DNA of 64,000 bases. Source: Lumbricus terrestris (lineage: Eukaryota > Annelida > Clitellata > Crassiclitellata > Lumbricidae). A model generated the notes under the pieces. It had not been told where the DNA came from. It made no database searches and saw nothing but the letters and a program-made list of their open reading frames with translations. Position 1 is the first letter of the stretch. Each line of letters starts with the position of its first letter. Positions 30,144-40,789 of this stretch are shown here, piece by piece. The position numbers and the translations under genes are program-made. The DNA lies in assembly GCA_949752735.1 (NCBI GenBank), contig OX457039.1, positions 22,794,830 through 22,858,829 of the forward strand, in the 5' to 3' direction.

Positions 30144-32298
30144 CACTAGGCCAAAGATTTGTTTGGTTTATTCTTCTTTTGATCGTTTCATTTTGAAAAG
30201 TCGGAGGTTAAATTTCTTATCTAGAGGTAGCGTATATTCGAATTTTTGCTGAGCTTTAAGCATATCGCTATCTGTAGAATCTTTAACCGACAGATCTAGA
30301 GCTAGACCTCATACTCGCTATTTGCTTCTCGGAAAACCACACTAGATGTGTGAAACAAGAATGAGATGTGTAATTATAGTGACAGAGGAACCTCTCCTGA
30401 TAGCAGGGACGCAGCCAGCAAAACAAAGCTGAAACTCCCCAAATAAGCCCCACTATAGCCCCGTGTCACTCACCACACTCACGACGGTTTAGCCCAAACG
30501 ATTATTTTTATGTTGAAAATGAATCATTATGCGTCTGCCTACGTGTCTCTCTACAATGCGTCCAAGACTTAAACCAAGCTCAAATTTTGAAGTAAACTTG
30601 AAAAAGGATTCTTTAGCACAACTTGTCCATAAAACTGATCCAGAATTTCATGTTTCAATATTCTATTATCTGTCAGATGGATGGATAATTGTTGGCGAAA
30701 TAGAACAGAAATGCAGTTGTTCTCTGAGAATGTTTTATGCGCTGGACCAGCACTCTTGAATTATAAAGCAAGCATCTGCAATGTAAAACTATAGACTGAA
30801 CCAGAAGTGCATGTAACGTCCATTTGATCTAAAATATTGCATAATTTTACAAGTTACAACTGTAGGTTATTTATTTATTATGTGTTTCTTGAAATACTGG
30901 ACGGGTGAAACGCGTAGGGTTCCGCGGGCAAATAGTGCTTTGAGAAAGGTTCCGCCACTAGAAAAAGGTTGAAAACCACTGGTCTGGAGTGATGTATGCC
31001 GGATCTTTAGATGTGATGGTAATGTTCGGTGAGTGTAGTTCGTGTCAAGGCGATTGAGGGTATCATTATAGAAGAGATCCCATGCTTCCTGTAAGTCATT
31101 AGAATCATCTAGGTTCAAATCAATTGTTTCCAAGCCACGTAAAGTTCTATCATGTTGTGCAGGTGATCTTCTACGATACGTTAACTGTGTAATGTGTATG
31201 CTGTTTACCTCGGTCAACCATGCACATCTTGCCAGTTGCAATGATTGCTTTATGGTCAGAACGTACCGTGGAGGATATAACTTTGATGTTGTAAATGTCA
31301 GGTTTAGAGACCATGAACTGATCTAGGATGTTAGTTCCACGAGTTGGCACAAGTAATGTCGGTTGTAATCCAGTTCGCACAGTCACTTCTGGCAGTCTGC
31401 AATGTCAAGACTGTTGAAGTCACCTCCAAGGAGTATGACGTCTCTGTCATCTTCGTGGATGATTTCTACCACCGATTTCTCCAGCCAAGTAAGAAGAGTG
31501 CTAGTAAGGTATTTCGGGCATGGTGGATGATAGAGTGCTCCAACGTATGCTGGGCTGGTGTTTGATTGAATTTTTATCCATAAAAGTTCGAGATCTTCAG
31601 GCATTCCAGTAGCAAGTCAAGGATAAGCCTTTATGGGTTCTCGGATGTAGGTAGCAACCCGCAACTCTCCTTTTTTCCCCTGTCACGTCTGAATGTCTTG
31701 AATCCTTGGATTTTGCAAACTTCCTCTTGGTGGTGAGCCTTTAAGTGAGTTTCGAATATTATGGCAAGGTCGAGGTCATATCCATGTAGTTCAGCTCCAA
31801 GATGGTCAAGGGCGTCTTTTTTAGCCAGCGATCGAGCGTTAAATACGAGTGTGCTATAAATAACTGGAAGAGTGACAGTCGGGATAATAGGAATCTTGAC
31901 AGTAGACCGGATACTTGGCTGCAGAGTTGGTTGGTGAAACGTGCAACAGTCGATCGTGATTAAGTTAGGTCGGTGTTCAATGTTCATCTGCGTGGATGGG
32001 CTCTGCCCGGTGGATGGGCAACGCAGGAGCCAGATGACAACTGGTATGGGCAATTGGGAGGCAGTGAACATCTTAGCTCTAACAGACCTCCCGCCTCTTC
32101 GACTCCTAAAACGTCGCAGCAGTCCAAGTAGTTTAACCTCGTGCCACACGGCCGTCAAAATAACTTTTGAAGCTGGCGATGATCGTAGGAGACGCATAGT
32201 TTTGCTGTCATAAAGTAGACGTGAGTGCGTAGTGTATGTAGTGCGGATAATTTCCATAATTTCGTAAGAGTTTATGCAGTTGAAGAATTTGTGGAATA

Positions 32299-32345
32299 AT
32301 AATGATGGTAGGTTACAGATTAATTTATAATTAAAAATTTTTTTC
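32299..32345. repeat. Long dispersed repeat, copy 2 (right remainder)
   Basis: ATAATGATGGTAGGTTACAG and the following bases continue the repeat interrupted at 27453, matching 4262-4310. Confidence 0.8.
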
Positions 32346-32349
32346 CAAT

Positions 32350-32595
32350 ATTTTGATCGGGAAAAATAATAGCCTCGAAGCCATTCTCCATGTAACTTCC
32401 GCGGCGATTAGTATTCTAGTTACAGACGAAAATATTGATAACAAACCACGAAGTGGGATGACGGATGAAAATCTTCAGACCAAAACAAGAAGCGGGATGA
32501 TTTTTATGATACTTTTAGTGCAATAAATGCGATGATTGATGCAAATTACAGGTTGCGGGGGGTTATGTTTAGGAGGGGTAATTTGAAACCTTTAT
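32350..32595. repeat. Half copy of the foldback element
   Basis: It matches the right arm of the foldback at 33620-33869 in direct orientation (GGCGATTAGTATT, AACCACGAAGTGGGATGACG, GAAGCGGGATGATTTTT, TAATTTGAAACCTTTA). It is cut at its right end where the SINE begins. Confidence 0.75.
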
Positions 32596-32597
32596 GG

Positions 32598-32846
32598 GGG
32601 GGGGCCGGTAGAGTAATGGTTAACACGCTGGCCAAGAGTGCGAGAGGTAGTGAGTTCGAGCCCCCGTTGGGCGGATTTACTTTGTAGGCTGCTATTAGCG
32701 CCGTGTAGGCTAATTACAAAACTGTCTGTTCAGTTAGTAGTTAAGTTTAATTAAGATTAGGCCTACTGCATAACTTGTTAATGTAAAGCGCAGTGTGTTT
32801 ACAGGCGCTCAATTAAAGAAAACATTATATTATTATTATTATACAC
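32598..32846 (+). mobile_element. tRNA-derived SINE with (ATT)n tail
   Basis: GGGGCCGGTAGAGTAATGGT (A-box region) and GTGAGTTCGAGCCCCC (B box) form a tRNA-like head. The body ends GTAAAGCGCAGTGTGTTTAC then AGGCGCTC, and the tail is TTATATTATTATTATT. The tail is of the same type as the LINE at 5946-7440, its possible partner. Confidence 0.8.
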
Positions 32847-32849
32847 CGG

Positions 32850-33330
32850 TGTGTTCTTCAATGCGCCACCGGCGCCCACCCATCATTGTACATATCTGTG
32901 GAAGGAAAGACGGCAAGACTTCGGCCAAAATTGCCCTAATTGCAGAAGATGTTGAAGCTCCGGCTTCTCAAGTTCCTGTAGAAAAATATTTTTCTGGGTA
33001 AAGACATGTAACAACTAAGATGAGAAACGGTAGGTCTATACTAAAGTCGGGGAAAAGGTTCTTTAAAATGAAAGAAGCACATCGATACTGAAAACCTTGA
33101 ACTTGTTATTATTGAAATTAGTTTATCTTTAAAGAAATACAACTTAAATTATTTTCATACACGAACTAAATTGAGAACGGATAGAATTTTTTATAATGAA
33201 ATTAGAAGTAGGCCTATAAATGAATTTTTTTGGAAGAACTGCAACTGAATTAAAACGTAAATTGTGGACTTCCGATCAGCTTTAAAAATGAAACAAAAAA
33301 CCACTTCCGAAGTAAACTACCGTATCATTG
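32850..33330. other. No gene or element recognised
   Basis: Frames are short. ACACCGGTGTG at 32843-32853 is similar to foldback termini but stands alone. Confidence 0.45.
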
Positions 33331-33334
33331 GTAC

Positions 33335-33442
33335 GGATATTTGAACGGACATTTGAACGATGGTCAATTGAATGGACAACATTGGACTGGCGACAATTTA
33401 ACATGACAAAGTAGAATGGGCCTACAATGCAACGGATGAAAC
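33335..33442. repeat. Degenerate 13-16 bp phrase array
   Basis: Successive phrases ATTTGAACGGAC, ATTTGAACGATGG, TCAATTGAATGGAC, AACATTGGACTGGC, GACAATTTAACATG and AAAGTAGAATGG are variations on one short unit. It abuts the foldback element on its right. Confidence 0.5.
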
Positions 33443-33446
33443 AATG

Positions 33447-33869
33447 ACCGGTGTAAAGGTTTCAAATTAGCCCTCGGTTCGGATTACCCACAGGACACTA
33501 TATTTGCATCAATCGTCGCGATTATTGCACTAAAAAAATCAGAAAAATGATCCCGCTTCTTGTTTTGGTATAAAGATTTTCATCCGTCATCCCACTTTGT
33601 GGTTTGCTATCAATATTTTGATAGGAAAAAAAATAATAACCTCAAAGCAATTTCTCCATGCAACTTCAGCGGCGATTAGTATTTTAGTTACAGACGAAAA
33701 TGTTGATAACAAACCACGAAGTGGGATGACGGATGAAAATCTTCAGACCCAAGAAAGAAGCGGGATGATTTTTCTGATATTTTAGTGCAATAAACACGAT
33801 GATTGGTGCAAATTACAGTTTGCAGGGGGTAATGCTTATAAGGGGGTAATTTGAAACCTTTACACCGGT
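33447..33869. mobile_element. Foldback (long inverted repeat) element
   Basis: The left end ACCGGTGTAAAGGTTTCAAA and right end TTTGAAACCTTTACACCGGT are inverted. The arms continue inward for about 170 bp with the shared phrases GATCCCGCTTCTTG/AAGAAGCGGGATGA and CATCCGTCATCCCACTT/AAGTGGGATGACGGATG. The right arm is longer. No coding region is present. A half copy lies at 32350-32595. Confidence 0.8.
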
Positions 33870-33989
33870 GTTATCCCATCAGCCCGGCATTACCCCAATT
33901 TACATAGGCTATCTATACAAGGCCATAGCTAGGGGGTGTTTTGAGTGTTTGGACACCCCCCGAAATGGAAAATGGAAAAATATAATGAC

Positions 33990-34002
33990 AACATATAATA
34001 AC

Positions 34003-34046
<44 letters not shown>

Positions 34047-34128
34047 TAATAATAATAATAATAATAATAACAATAATAATAACAATAATAATAATCATAA
34101 TCATAATAACGAGAACGATAACGAAAAC

Positions 34129-34209
<81 letters not shown>

Positions 34210-34800
34210 ACTCATAATAAAACTCATAATAATACTCATAATAATAATCATAATAATAATCATAACAATAATAGTCATAGTACCTCAAATTGTTTTTAGG
34301 AATTGTTGTTAGAATAAAAACGAGTCTGCTTTGCAATAAAGGAAACCACAACAACAACAACGACTTAAACGACCACAGCAACAGCAACAACAACATCAAC
34401 GATAACAACGAAAACAAAGACAATAACAATAATAAAATTAATAAAAGCAGTAAAAATAGTAGTAGTAATAGTGGTAGAAATAATATTGATAATAATGACA
34501 AAAAGGATAATTATGATAATAATAATACTGACAATAATGATAACAATGATAATAATGATAATGATAATAATGATAATATTTACAATTATAATAATTATAA
34601 TAATTATAATAGTAATGATGATAATCATAATGATCATAATAATGATCATGATCAGAATGATGATAATGATAATTATAAAATTAATAATAATAATCTTGCT
34701 ACTGCAACTACTACTACTATTACTGCTGCTGCTGCTACAGTTACTACTACTACTACTACTACTACTGCTACTACTACTGCTAATAATAATAATTAATAAT
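33990..34800. repeat. (AAT)n and degenerate triplet block, left part of composite 2
   Basis: AAT arrays (to about 34205) are followed by AAC/AAT/GAT and finally ACT triplets. Asn-, Ile- or Tyr-rich frames in every register are artefacts. The position relative to the polypyrimidine tract matches the AAT/ATG block at 8823-9150. Confidence 0.9.
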
Positions 34801-34984
34801 AACAATAGTAATAATAATATTTGGTGCCATTTCAGATGCTTTTTATTCTGTTTCTAATTAATATTAAAATCCCTGAGCAATCCTAAATATTCGTGGCAAT
34901 TAAAAAATTAAATAAAACAAAAAATACAACTGCAACAACAACAAAACCAACGACGACGACGACAACAATAATAATAATGATAAT

Positions 34985-36417
34985 CTTCCTCCTTTCCTAT
35001 TCCTCCTCTTCCTTTTCTTCCACCTCTTCTTCGACTTCCTCTTCCTCTTTTCCGACTCTTCCTCGTCCTCCTCTTCCTCGTCCTCCTCTACGCTTATTCT
35101 TCTCCTCCTCTTTCTCTGTCCTTTTCCTCCCCCTCCTCTTCCTCCTTCTTTCCTATTCCTCCTCTTCCTCTTCTTCCACCTCTTCTTCGACTTCCTCTTC
35201 CTCGTCCTCCCCTCCGATTATTCTTCTCCTCCTCTTTCTCCTTCTTTCCTATTCCTCCTCTTCCTCTTTCCTTTTCCTCCTCCTCCTCTTCCTCCTTCTT
35301 TCCTATTCCTCCTCTTCCTCTTTCCTTTTCCTCCTCCTCCTCTTCCTCCTTCTTTTCTATTCCTCCTTTTCCTCTTCTTCCACCTCTTCTTCGACTTCCT
35401 CTTCCTCGTCCTCCCCTCCGATTATTCTTCTCCTCCTCTTTCTCCTTCTTTCCTATTCCTCCTCTTCCTCTTTCCTTTTCCTCCTCCTCCTCTTCCTCCT
35501 TCTTTCCTATTCCTCCTCTTCCTCTTTCCTTTTCCTCCTCTTCCTCCTTCTTTCCTATTCCTCCTCTTCCTCTTTCCTTTTCCTCCTCCTCCTCTTCCTC
35601 CTTCTTTTCTATTCCTCCTTTTCCTCTTCTTCCACCTCTTCTTCGACTTCCTCCTCCTCCTTTTCCTACTCTTCCTCGTCTTCCTCACCCTCGTCCTCCC
35701 CTCCGCTTATTCTTCTCCTCTTCCCCGCTTATTCTCCTCCTCTTCCTCCTTCTTTCCTATTCCTCCTCTTTCCTTTCCTCCTCTTCCTCTTCTACCTTCT
35801 TTTCTATTCCTCCTTTTCCTCTTCTTCCACCTCTTCTTCGACTTCCGCTTCCTCCTTTTCCTACTCTTCCTCATCCTCCTCTTCCTCGTCCTCCCCTCCG
35901 CTTATTCTTCTCCTCCTCTTCCTCTTCCTCCTTCTTTCCTATTCCTCCTCTTCCTCTTCTTCCACCTCTTATTCGACTTCCTCTTCCTCCTTTTCCTACT
36001 CTTCCTCGTCCTCCCCTCCGCTTATTCTTATCCTCCTCTTCCTCCTTCTTTCCTATTCCTCCTTCTTTCCTATTCCTCCTCTTTCCTTTCCTCCTCTTCC
36101 TCTTCCTCTTCCTCCTTCTTTTCTATTCCTCCTTTTCCTCTTCTTCCACCTCTTATTCGATTTCCTCTTCCTCCTTTTCCTACTCTTACTCTTCCTCGTC
36201 CTCCTCTTCCTCGTCCTCCCCTCCGCTTATTCTTCTCCTCCTCTTCTTCTTCCTCCTTCTTTCCTATTCCTCCTCTTCCTCTTTCCTTTCCTCCTCTTCC
36301 TCCTTCTCTCTTATTCCTCCTCTTCCTCTTCTTCCACCTCTTCCTTGCTTCCTCTTTCTCCTCTTCCTCCATCCACCTCCTCTTCCTCCTTTTCCTCATT
36401 GTCCTCTTTCTCTTCCT

Positions 36418-36452
<35 letters not shown>

Positions 36453-36760
36453 TCCGTTTCTTTTCTTTCCTCTTCTTGTTCCTCATTCTCTTCCTCCCCT
36501 CTTCTCATTCTTTTCCTTCTCTTCCTCCTCTTCTTCCACCTCCTCTTCTCTCTTCCACTTCCTTTTCCACGTCCTTCTCGTCCTTCTCATCTTCCTCCTC
36601 ATTAGCCCTCTTCCACCACCTCCTCCTCCTCCTCTTCTACTTCCTCCTTTTTCTCTCTTCCTCCTTTCCTAACTCCTCTTCCTCCTCCTCCTCCTTCTCG
36701 TCCTCCTCCTCCTCTTTCTCTTTACTTCCTCTTCCTCTTTCAGTCCTTCCCCTCCCCGTC
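34985..36760. repeat. Polypyrimidine tract 2 (CCTCTTCCT-rich)
   Basis: About 1.78 kb of plus-strand C/T with repeated TTCTTTCCTATTCCTCCTC and CCTCCCCTCCGCTTATTCTT phrases at loose 60-120 bp spacing. The 570-residue Ser/Leu/Phe frame and its shadows are artefacts. The right border CAGTCCTTCCCCTCCCC then GTCGTATC is identical to that of tract 1. Confidence 0.92.
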
Positions 36761-37530
36761 GTATCTTCCCATCGACAATAAAACTTATAAGTCATTTTAA
36801 TCATTGTGAAAAGACTGAAAATATATGCGTGGACTGACTGAAGATGCACTGAGCCATGCTGTTTCTTACAGATGAAAAGGCCCAAACAAAGTTATAAACA
36901 TATTTACCTCAAATTGACTTTTGATAATATATCGGAATTTTAAAGACAACTTACTGTATACCGTACCTTGATTTCTTGTTGTCAACTTTAAGTCGGCCGA
37001 ACGACTCTTGGCAGTATCGACGACGTGGGTGGTCAGTAGGCCTACAGCTAGACTAAGTATAGGCCTATCTTTTAAAATAAGGACTCAGAAATTTGCGTCG
37101 CTTTATACATGTACGGGCTTAATGTTCAAACAGTGAGCACTGACGACTAAGATGACACGGAGTCTGCCATGAAATCAGATTAGACACACAGCCTCAATAT
37201 CGGAGCTCTGCTTCGATCATCCGTAGGATCTTAATTGATCATGATAGTCGGCCAGGCGTGCATTTCAGGAACCCCGTTACAGATGCGCTTCTATACTGGG
37301 AAATGAGTTGAGGGCGATAACCCTGTGGTTCAAGCAAGAGATCCACCTGAGAGATCCTGCCCACCTAATTACCCCGCTGTGCGGTGAGCCCGCTGCAACA
37401 GAGGGTGTGTGTGTGTCATTAAGAATCATTGGCTTTGATTCAGCCCTGCCCAAAGACTTTGAATCCATCCGGTGCCTGTAATTTATAACGACGTTATCTG
37501 TACCATAAACAACCTACATGTATATATAGG
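36761..37530. repeat. Unique core of composite repeat, copy 2
   Basis: Collinear with 11063-11689 (TCTTCCCATCGACAATAA, TACCGTACCTTGATTTCTTG, GGACTCAGAAATTTGCG, GAAATCAGATTAGACACAC, ACTTTGAATCCA). The two copies differ by several indels, so this is an old duplication or two copies of one mobile or satellite unit. Confidence 0.8.
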
Positions 37531-37708
37531 CGTGTGTGTGTGTGTGTGTCTGTGTGTATTTGTGCGTGTGTGTATGTATATATATGTGTGTGTGCGTGAG
37601 AACAGGTGTGTGAATGGGTGTGTGTATGTTTGCTTGCTCGTGTGCTTGTGTAGGTGCGTGTTTGTGTAGGTGTGCGTAGGTGTGTGTGTATACGAGTGTG
37701 CGTGTTTG

Positions 37709-37744
<36 letters not shown>

Positions 37745-37854
37745 ACTGTGTGTGCATGTTTGCGTGCTTATGTGACTTGTCTGTGTATGTGTATGTGCGT
37801 GTTTGGGTAGGTTCTGTAATTGTGTTTGTTTTCTTATGTGTGTGCGTATGTTGT
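37531..37854. repeat. (GT)n-rich block of composite 2
   Basis: Several short GT runs, a TATATA run and the shared phrase GTGAATGGGTGTGTGTATG. Confidence 0.85.
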
Positions 37855-38600
37855 TGAGACGGACACGGAGAAGGACACGGACGCGGACACGGACACGGAG
37901 ACAGAGAAGGACACAGACACGGAGACGGAGAAGGATACGGACACGAAGGACAGAGAAGGACACGGACACGGAGACAGAGAAGGACACGGACACGAAGGAC
38001 AGAGAAGGACACGGACACGGAGACAGAGAAGGACACGGACACGAAGGACAGAGAAGGACACGGACACGGAGACAGAGAAGGACACGGACACGGAGACAGA
38101 GAAGGACACGGACAAGGAGACAGAGACGGAGACGGAGAAGGACACGGACACGGAGACGGAGAAGGACACGGACGCGGACACGGACACGGAGACAGAGAAG
38201 GACACGGAGACGGAGACGGAGACGGAGAAGAACACGGACACGGAGACGGAGAAGGACACGGACACGGACGCGGACACGGACGCGGACAGGGACACGGAGA
38301 CCGAGAAGGACACGGAGACGGAGACAGAGAAGGACACGGACACAGAGACGGCGACGGAGAAGAACACGGAGACGGAGACGGCGACGGAGACGAAGACGGA
38401 GAAGGACACGGACACGAAGACGGAGAAGGACACGGACACGGAGAAGGACACGGACACGGAGACAGAGACGGAGAAGGACACGGACACGGAGACGGAGAAG
38501 GACACGGACACGGACACGGAGAAAGACACGGACACGGAGAAGGACACACACGGAGACGGAGAAAGACACGGAGACGGAGAGGGAGAGGGACACGGACATG
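37855..38600. repeat. GGACAC/GGAGAC hexanucleotide-based array
   Basis: About 745 bp built from GGACAC, GGAGAC, AGAGAA and GGACGC hexamers, e.g. GACACGGACACGGAGACAG, with a loose longer period around 50-60 bp in the first part. It occupies the place of the 82-bp polypurine array in composite 1. Thr/Glu/Asp or Arg frames are artefacts. Confidence 0.9.
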
Positions 38601-38604
38601 GAGA

Positions 38605-38961
38605 TGTGTATGTATGTGTGTATGCATGTATGTATGTATGTATGTATGTAGGCCTATGTATGCATGTATGTATGTACATATGTATGCATGTATGCATGCA
38701 TGTATGTATGTGTGTGTATGTACGTATGTATGTATGCAGGTATGTATGCATGAATGTATGTATGTATGTATGTATGTATGTATGTATGCATGTATGTATG
38801 TATGTATGTGTGTATGTATCTATGTATGTATGTATGTATGTGTTATGTATGTGTTATGTATGTGTTATGTATGTATGTATGTATGTATGTATGTATGTAT
38901 GTATGTATGTATGTATGTATGTATGTATGTATGTATGTATGTATGTATGTATATATGTATG

Positions 38962-38995
<34 letters not shown>

Positions 38996-39005
38996 TGTAT
39001 GTGTT
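38605..39005. repeat. (ATGT)n microsatellite
   Basis: About 400 bp of TATG/TGCA tetranucleotides, perfect over long runs, which gives Met-Tyr-Val-Cys frames that are not genes. Confidence 0.95.
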
Positions 39006-39009
39006 TAGT

Positions 39010-39205
39010 TGTGTGTAGGTCAATATATTTCAGGAAACTATGTTAAACTAAATTAATACGCTTTGTTGGACATGTGCGTGTAAAATACCACGTTTTATCA
39101 GGTTTATCAGAGCGCATCACAGGGTTGGTTGAGATCTCCACTGGAGACCCGGTAAACACCCATGGGTGGGGCTCAAAACACGGGAGGGTGGAGATTTCAA
39201 CCAGC
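39010..39205. other. No gene recognised
   Basis: Short spacer containing CACTGGAGACCCGG and GGTGGAGATTTCAACC; no family assigned. Confidence 0.4.
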
Positions 39206-39321
39206 TCAACACGGTTTCTGCTAACAGTGTAGTAACAGCTTCGAGCAACAAGATTGACATGCTGGCTGAGACTGAGTTCACAGTCAAGGGTAACACCCTT
39301 GTGCATTGTGCAACAGAACAC
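39206..39321 (-). pseudogene. Short LINE reverse transcriptase fragment
   Basis: The minus frame 39321-39043 begins with HKGVTLDCELSLSQHVN and ARSCYYTVSR, matching the LGVTLD..L....H....C.Y block found after the catalytic site in CR1-like LINEs (compare LGVTLDNKLTFLSHI at 24143-24331). Nothing LINE-like follows, so about 110 bp are retained. Confidence 0.55.
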
Positions 39322-39775
39322 GTCCTCTTGGCGTTGCCTTCAGCTGCAAAAAATTATCCGGATCTTTACTTGTATTTAGGTCTCTCGGCTTCATCAGTAT
39401 AAACAATTTCGTCATCATTATCTTCACTATCAGATCCAGTCTCATCATCGTGTTTATCGTCTTCAATTTCACATTGTTTTTCATCATTGGAAACACCTGA
39501 ATGTTGCTCTTCAGGCATTGGCATCTTTTCATGTTCACATTCTTTATTGTTGCTCTCACCGTCTAAACTGTCATCATGGTCTCGGTCAGTTTTATCTTCA
39601 GAACTTCCTTATCACTAAACCGATTTGATCGCTTAGATGTGTTAATTGTAGCTCAGCAATATAGGAACAAAGTCATAAAAGCAATCTGAGAAAATATCAC
39701 TCCTAAAAAAGTTGTGCAGCATATATATGAAAGGGGTCTGACCAGACCCTCCCCCGCCTTGTTCGGATGAGGGTT
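39322..39775. other. No gene or element recognised
   Basis: ATCATTATC-rich sequence with frames lacking family motifs. Confidence 0.4.
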
Positions 39776-39779
39776 AAGA

Positions 39780-40125
39780 AAGGACCATTTTCATCAATCC
39801 AACCTCAATTTAAGCAAGAATTACCTCCATCTGTCCATCATTCCATGCTATTTAAGCAAGTATTCTTGGTAATATAATTATCACTGTAGCGTTCTAAATT
39901 ATTCACCATTGCATAGATTGACGAAAAGAATTCCTGCTAAATAGAAGTCGGATTGGTGAAAGTATTTTCACTTAAATAGGAGTGCGAACGATGAATAGAT
40001 TCTTGCATCAAGTGGAGCTGGATTGATGAAAAACAATTGCTTTTTATATGTAAGTTGGATCGATCGATTAAAAAAGCAATTATTGTTCAAATAGAAGCTG
40101 GATTGATGAAACGTAGGGCTATTCA
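39780..40125. repeat. Foldback array with AGAAGCTGGATTGATGAAA core
   Basis: The left part carries the core in inverse (TTTTCATCAATCCAACCTC, CATCTGTCCATCATTCCATGC) and the right part in direct orientation (AATAGAAGTCGGATTGGTGA, AGTGGAGCTGGATTGATGAA, AATAGAAGCTGGATTGATGA). The same core fills the TIR element at 17297-18284 and the locus at 54550. Confidence 0.7.
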
Positions 40126-40194
40126 ATTTATTCACGCCACGGTAGAGGTGTAATTCATGAAAATAGGCCTAATAATGCTAAAGCAATAGATTAT

Positions 40195-40493
40195 TGAACA
40201 ATTTTTTTTATTTATCAACTTCTCTTTTACCTTTTGCCGCAAATAATTTCCAGACGCCAAAGCTCAGCCTAACCCTCGGGATACCATGGGGTAGTGTTCA
40301 CCCCCCCAAAGGTGAAAAAAAACTTGTTTTCATTGAATACAATTTTGACGTTTTAGGTAGCTGTAGACAGTGTAGAGGGTTCATTGGCACACATTTTGAG
40401 ATGAAAGCTGTGACGATATCTTATACCGTTCAAAAGTTATATCCGATATACCCGAGATACTAGGCGGGGTGGACACCACCCCCTTAGATAATC
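40195..40493. repeat. About 280-bp repeat unit, copy a
   Basis: CTAACCCTCGGGATACC through TTTTAGGTAGCTGTA, GGGTTCATTGGCACACATTTT, ACCGTTCAAAAGTTAT and TCGACTATAT matches 40790-41045 in direct orientation. Confidence 0.7.
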
Positions 40494-40564
40494 GACTATA
40501 TCTTATCCGTCATTTATTATGAAGAGAAGTTCTCTTCATAATAAATGACAGATAAGATATAGTC
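40494..40564. repeat. Near-perfect 71-bp palindrome
   Basis: The two 35-base arms (40494-40528 and 40530-40564) are complementary at 34 of 35 positions around a single central G at 40529. The arms start GACTATATCTTATCCGTCAT and meet at GAAGAGAA/TTCTCTTC. It is at the right end of repeat copy a. Confidence 0.93.
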
Positions 40565-40569
40565 GGAAA

Positions 40570-40785
40570 GTTAATCCCGCGACACTTAATAGCCTACCGC
40601 GGCAGTTAGTACCGGACAGTTAATCCCGCGACACTTAATCCCGCGACCAATTAATCCCGCGACAGTTAATCCCGGCGACAGTCAATCCCGCTGAGATTTA
40701 ATCCCGCGACAGTTAATCCCACCGACATATTATCACACGACGTTTCATACCGCGACACTTAATACCGCGACAGTGAAATATCAAT
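40570..40785. repeat. AATCCCGCGACAGTT array, left arm
   Basis: Eleven or so units of 15-18 bp (AGTTAATCCCGCGACA, CTTAATCCCGCGACC, ATTTAATCCCGCGACAG, TTCATACCGCGACA). The same array in inverse orientation and the same unit order is at 42120-42290, so the two are inverted arms about 1.3 kb apart. Confidence 0.85.
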
Positions 40786-40789
40786 CTTA

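Larger units (their letters stand above)
29255..30981. mobile_element. hAT element inserted in the LINE, 8-bp TSD
   Basis: The left end CAGTGATTTTCAACCGGGG and right end AGGTTGAAAACCACTG are inverted, and GTCTGGAG is duplicated exactly at 29247-29254 and 30982-30989. Subterminal GGGTTCCGCGG repeats are present near both ends. A short frame at 30529-30759 has LSTMRPRLKP, which weakly recalls the C-terminal end of hAT transposases; otherwise coding capacity is gone. The element has received two smaller insertions of its own (29510-29798 and 29947-30143). Confidence 0.93.
27454..32298 (-). pseudogene. Near-complete LINE with endonuclease and reverse transcriptase, frameshifted
   Basis: On the minus strand from 32257: an N-terminal segment, then an APE-type endonuclease with VFNARSLAKKDALDHL, LAIIFETHL, VGALYHPP, LLGGDFNSLD (GDFN) and SSTVRSDHKAII (SDH). 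These are spread over three frames (32257-31631, 31604-31383, 31386-31171). Then comes reverse transcriptase: 29197-28283 with GRDGLPAWFLR, SDYRPLSVLPVLSRI and SMDYSKAFYSI, catalytic KYADDSYLFI at about 28230, and C-terminal SRVMYASPAWWGLASG (28128-27580). The 3' end is GAATTAAACGAATATA, without poly(A). ATAATG flanks the insertion at 27448-27453 and 32299-32304. Without the internal hAT (29255-30981) it is about 3.1 kb. Multiple frameshifts make it dead. It resembles jockey/CR1-group LINEs; the exact clade is uncertain. Confidence 0.9.

Noticed and set aside
30529..30759. Intact hAT transposase
   Set aside because: Only a short frame with LSTMRPRLKP; the catalytic and dimerisation parts are absent.
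37494..39046. Long Arg/Thr, Ser/Val and Met-Tyr-Val-Cys frames
   Set aside because: Products of GGACAC hexamer and ATGT tetramer arrays.
40570..40785. CRISPR array
   Set aside because: Units are 15-18 bp, drift strongly and have no unique spacers of constant length; the genome is animal.
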